Below the pieces are notes generated by a model. It was not told the origin of the DNA and ran no database searches. It was given only the letters and a program-made list of their open reading frames with translations. From Bradyrhizobium campsiandrae (GTDB lineage Bacteria > Pseudomonadota > Alphaproteobacteria > Rhizobiales > Xanthobacteraceae): 32,448 nt of DNA. Shown in pieces: positions 30,826-32,448 of the stretch. Position 1 is the stretch's first letter. The number at the start of each line of letters is the position of its first letter. A program made the position numbers and the translations under genes. The stretch is taken from contig NZ_JAANIH010000086.1 in the NCBI RefSeq assembly GCF_014529705.1, positions 1 to 32,448 on the forward strand, read 5' to 3'.

Positions 30826-32364
30826 ATGCGCTTCATCGACTATCTCGACAAAGGCGCCTCGCTCGGCGCCGATGCGCCGTGCCTGACCATGGACGGGCGC
30901 GACCTCAGCTACCGCGAGGTGCAGCAGCTCAGCTACCGCATCGCGCGCGGGCTCGACCGTTCCGGCATCGCGCCCGGCGAGAAGGTTGCGATCCTCTCCG
31001 GCAACGATCCGGTCGCGTTTGGCTGCGTGTTCGGCATTTCCCGCGCCGGCGGGGTCTGGTGTCCGATCAATCCGCGCAACGAGGCGGCGGAAAACCGCAT
31101 CATCCTCGACCAGTTCGATTGCAGGGCGCTGCTGTTCCATTCCAGCTTCGCGCCGATGGTCGAGGCGATGCGCGCCGGGCTGCCGAAGCTGCGCGTCCTC
31201 GTCTGCCTCGATGCCGAGCTGCCCTTCGCGCCCTCGTTCGAGAGCTGGCTCGCCGACCTCTCTGATGACCCCTACCAGCGCGAGACGGTCGACGATCTCG
31301 CGATGCTTCCCGGCACCGGCGGCACCACGGGCAAGCCGAAGGGGGTCATGCTGTCGGGCCGCAACATCGAGACCATGACGGCGCTGACGCTGATGGGCTA
31401 TCCGTTCAGGGGACGCCCGGTCTATCTCGCGCTGGCGCCGCTGACCCACGCGGCCGGCGTGCTGTGTTTCCCGATCATGGCGCTCGGCGGCCGCATCGTG
31501 ATCATGCATCACCCCGATATCGCCGAATTCCTCGATTTGATCGCGCGTTTCAGCGTCACGCACACCTTCCTGCCGCCGACATTGATCTACATGCTGCTCG
31601 ATCATCCCAGGCTCGACTCCGCCAACCTCGAATCGCTGCAATGCTTCTGGTACGGCGCGGCGCCGATCTCGGCCGCACGGCTTGCGGAGGCGCTCCGGCG
31701 GATCGGGCCGATGGCGCAGCTGTTCGGCCAGACCGAAGCGCCGATGATGATCTCGATGATGGCGCCGGACGAGCACTACAATGCCGACGGCACCATCGCG
31801 ATGCAGCGCCTCGCCTCTGCCGGGCGGATCAGCCCGCTGGTGCAGGCCGGCATCATGGATGGCGACGGCAATCTGCTGCCGTCAGGCGCGCGCGGCGAGA
31901 TCGTGGTGCGCGGCTCGCTGGTGATGCAGGGCTATTACAAGAACCCTGAAGCCACGGCGGAAGCCTCCGCGCATGGCTGGCATCACACCGGCGACATCGG
32001 CTACATCGATGATGACGGCTATCTCTATATCGTCGATCGCGCCAAGGACATGATCATATCAGGCGGCTTCAACGTCTACTCGATCGAGGTCGAGAACGCG
32101 CTGCGGGCGCATGAGGCGGTGCAGGATTGCGCCGTGATCGGCCTTCCCGACGACAAATGGGGCGAGCGGATCGTCGCCGTGGTGCAGCCCCGCGCCGGCC
32201 AGCGCGTCGATACGAGCGCGCTGGCGGCCTTCATCAAGCAGCGGATCGGCAGCGTCAAGACGCCGAAGCAGATCGAAGTCTGGGACGATCTTCCGCGCTC
32301 CAAGGTCGGCAAGGTGCTGAAGCCGGATATTCGCGCGCGGCTGACGGGTCGCGCGGGCGGCTAG
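30826..32364 (+). CDS. Class I adenylate-forming enzyme (acyl/aryl-CoA ligase type)
   Basis: 512 aa from ATG 30826. The ANL superfamily motifs are in order: phosphate loop GTGGTTGKPKGVM (about 163-175), FWYGAAPIS, GQTEAPM (about 300), the hinge YIVDRAKDMIISGGFNVYSIEVE (about 401-423), and the catalytic Lys in RSKVGKVLK near 494. It activates a carboxylate to acyl-AMP and then probably to acyl-CoA. The substrate cannot be read from the sequence. It would be the first chemical step of the TetR-controlled pathway whose redox steps the two upstream genes perform. Confidence 0.9.
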   Translation: MRFIDYLDKGASLGADAPCLTMDGRDLSYREVQQLSYRIARGLDRSGIAPGEKVAILSGNDPVAFGCVFGISRAGGVWCPINPRNEAAENRIILDQFDCRALLFHSSFAPMVEAMRAGLPKLRVLVCLDAELPFAPSFESWLADLSDDPYQRETVDDLAMLPGTGGTTGKPKGVMLSGRNIETMTALTLMGYPFRGRPVYLALAPLTHAAGVLCFPIMALGGRIVIMHHPDIAEFLDLIARFSVTHTFLPPTLIYMLLDHPRLDSANLESLQCFWYGAAPISAARLAEALRRIGPMAQLFGQTEAPMMISMMAPDEHYNADGTIAMQRLASAGRISPLVQAGIMDGDGNLLPSGARGEIVVRGSLVMQGYYKNPEATAEASAHGWHHTGDIGYIDDDGYLYIVDRAKDMIISGGFNVYSIEVENALRAHEAVQDCAVIGLPDDKWGERIVAVVQPRAGQRVDTSALAAFIKQRIGSVKTPKQIEVWDDLPRSKVGKVLKPDIRARLTGRAGG

Positions 32365-32416
32365 GGCGTGATGGATTTAGGTCGAATTGAGTTCGGGCGA
32401 TAACAGCGCTCTCTCC

Positions 32417-32448
32417 GTTCCCTCCCCCCTTGTGGGGGAGGGTTAGGG
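32417..32448. repeat. Third copy of the C/G-rich palindromic repeat (cut by window edge)
   Basis: GTTCCCTCCCCCCTTGTG and the following GGGGAGGGT match 88-127 in the same orientation, with one base change (GGGTTAGGG against GGGTCAGGG). The flank GCTCTCTCC before it also matches the reverse complement of the flank of the 507-546 copy. Confidence 0.8.

Noticed and set aside
30091..31776. 561-codon minus-strand open frame opposite the saccharopine-DH-like and CoA-ligase genes
   Set aside because: The composition is typical of a shadow frame (rich in Arg, His, Asp) and both plus-strand genes have strong motifs.

Overview
The window looks like chromosomal DNA of a Bradyrhizobium-type alphaproteobacterium (Nitrobacteraceae). 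The reasons are high GC, the block rnd - lptC - lptA - lptB - rpoN - hpf - ptsN typical of Rhizobiales, a FzlA-like division protein, and several palindromic intergenic repeat families familiar from Bradyrhizobium. Most of it is conserved housekeeping sequence. Two stretches look accessory: 12.9-16.3 kb and 26-32.4 kb.

Left part (1-4.4 kb, mainly minus strand): the translation cluster infC, rpmI-rplT, pheS, and the first codons of pheT, which leaves the window at base 1. It is split in three places. A secreted-protein gene on the opposite strand lies between infC and rpmI, a second lies between rplT and pheS, and a DUF559 endonuclease-like gene framed by a perfect 40-bp inverted repeat lies between pheS and pheT. 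infC appears to start at ATT. Its leader holds a possible 15-codon peptide, and an intrinsic terminator follows it.

4.4-12.9 kb: an ABHD10-like hydrolase, a SnoaL-like protein, an acyl-CoA thioesterase, overlapping fzlA and queG, divergent uppP, then a DprE1/DprE2-like epimerase pair, an NDUFA9-like SDR, and tRNA-Leu(CAG). Together with the HAD-UbiA fusion at 17.9-19.2 kb, which resembles decaprenyl-phosphate phosphoribosyltransferase, the DprE-like pair suggests a polyprenyl-phosphoryl-arabinose donor pathway in a Gram-negative. This is the most interesting metabolic reading of the window.

12.9-16.3 kb, directly after the tRNA: a lower-GC gene for a mono-heme secreted protein, a GlxA-type AraC regulator, and a divergent NIPSNAP gene. 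The regulator and NIPSNAP gene share an intergenic region with TTGGCA half-sites 21 bp apart. This may be an island at the tRNA, but no integrase or attachment repeat was found. An MFS transporter follows.

17.8-26 kb: UbiA fusion, RNase D, the LPS export genes lptC-lptA-lptB, rpoN, hpf and ptsN. A near-consensus sigma-54 promoter lies upstream of ptsN. 26-32.4 kb: a secreted TPR-caspase protein, then a TetR repressor divergent from an SDR - saccharopine-dehydrogenase-like - acyl-CoA-ligase-like operon. Two identical 14-bp palindromes lie between the repressor and the operon.
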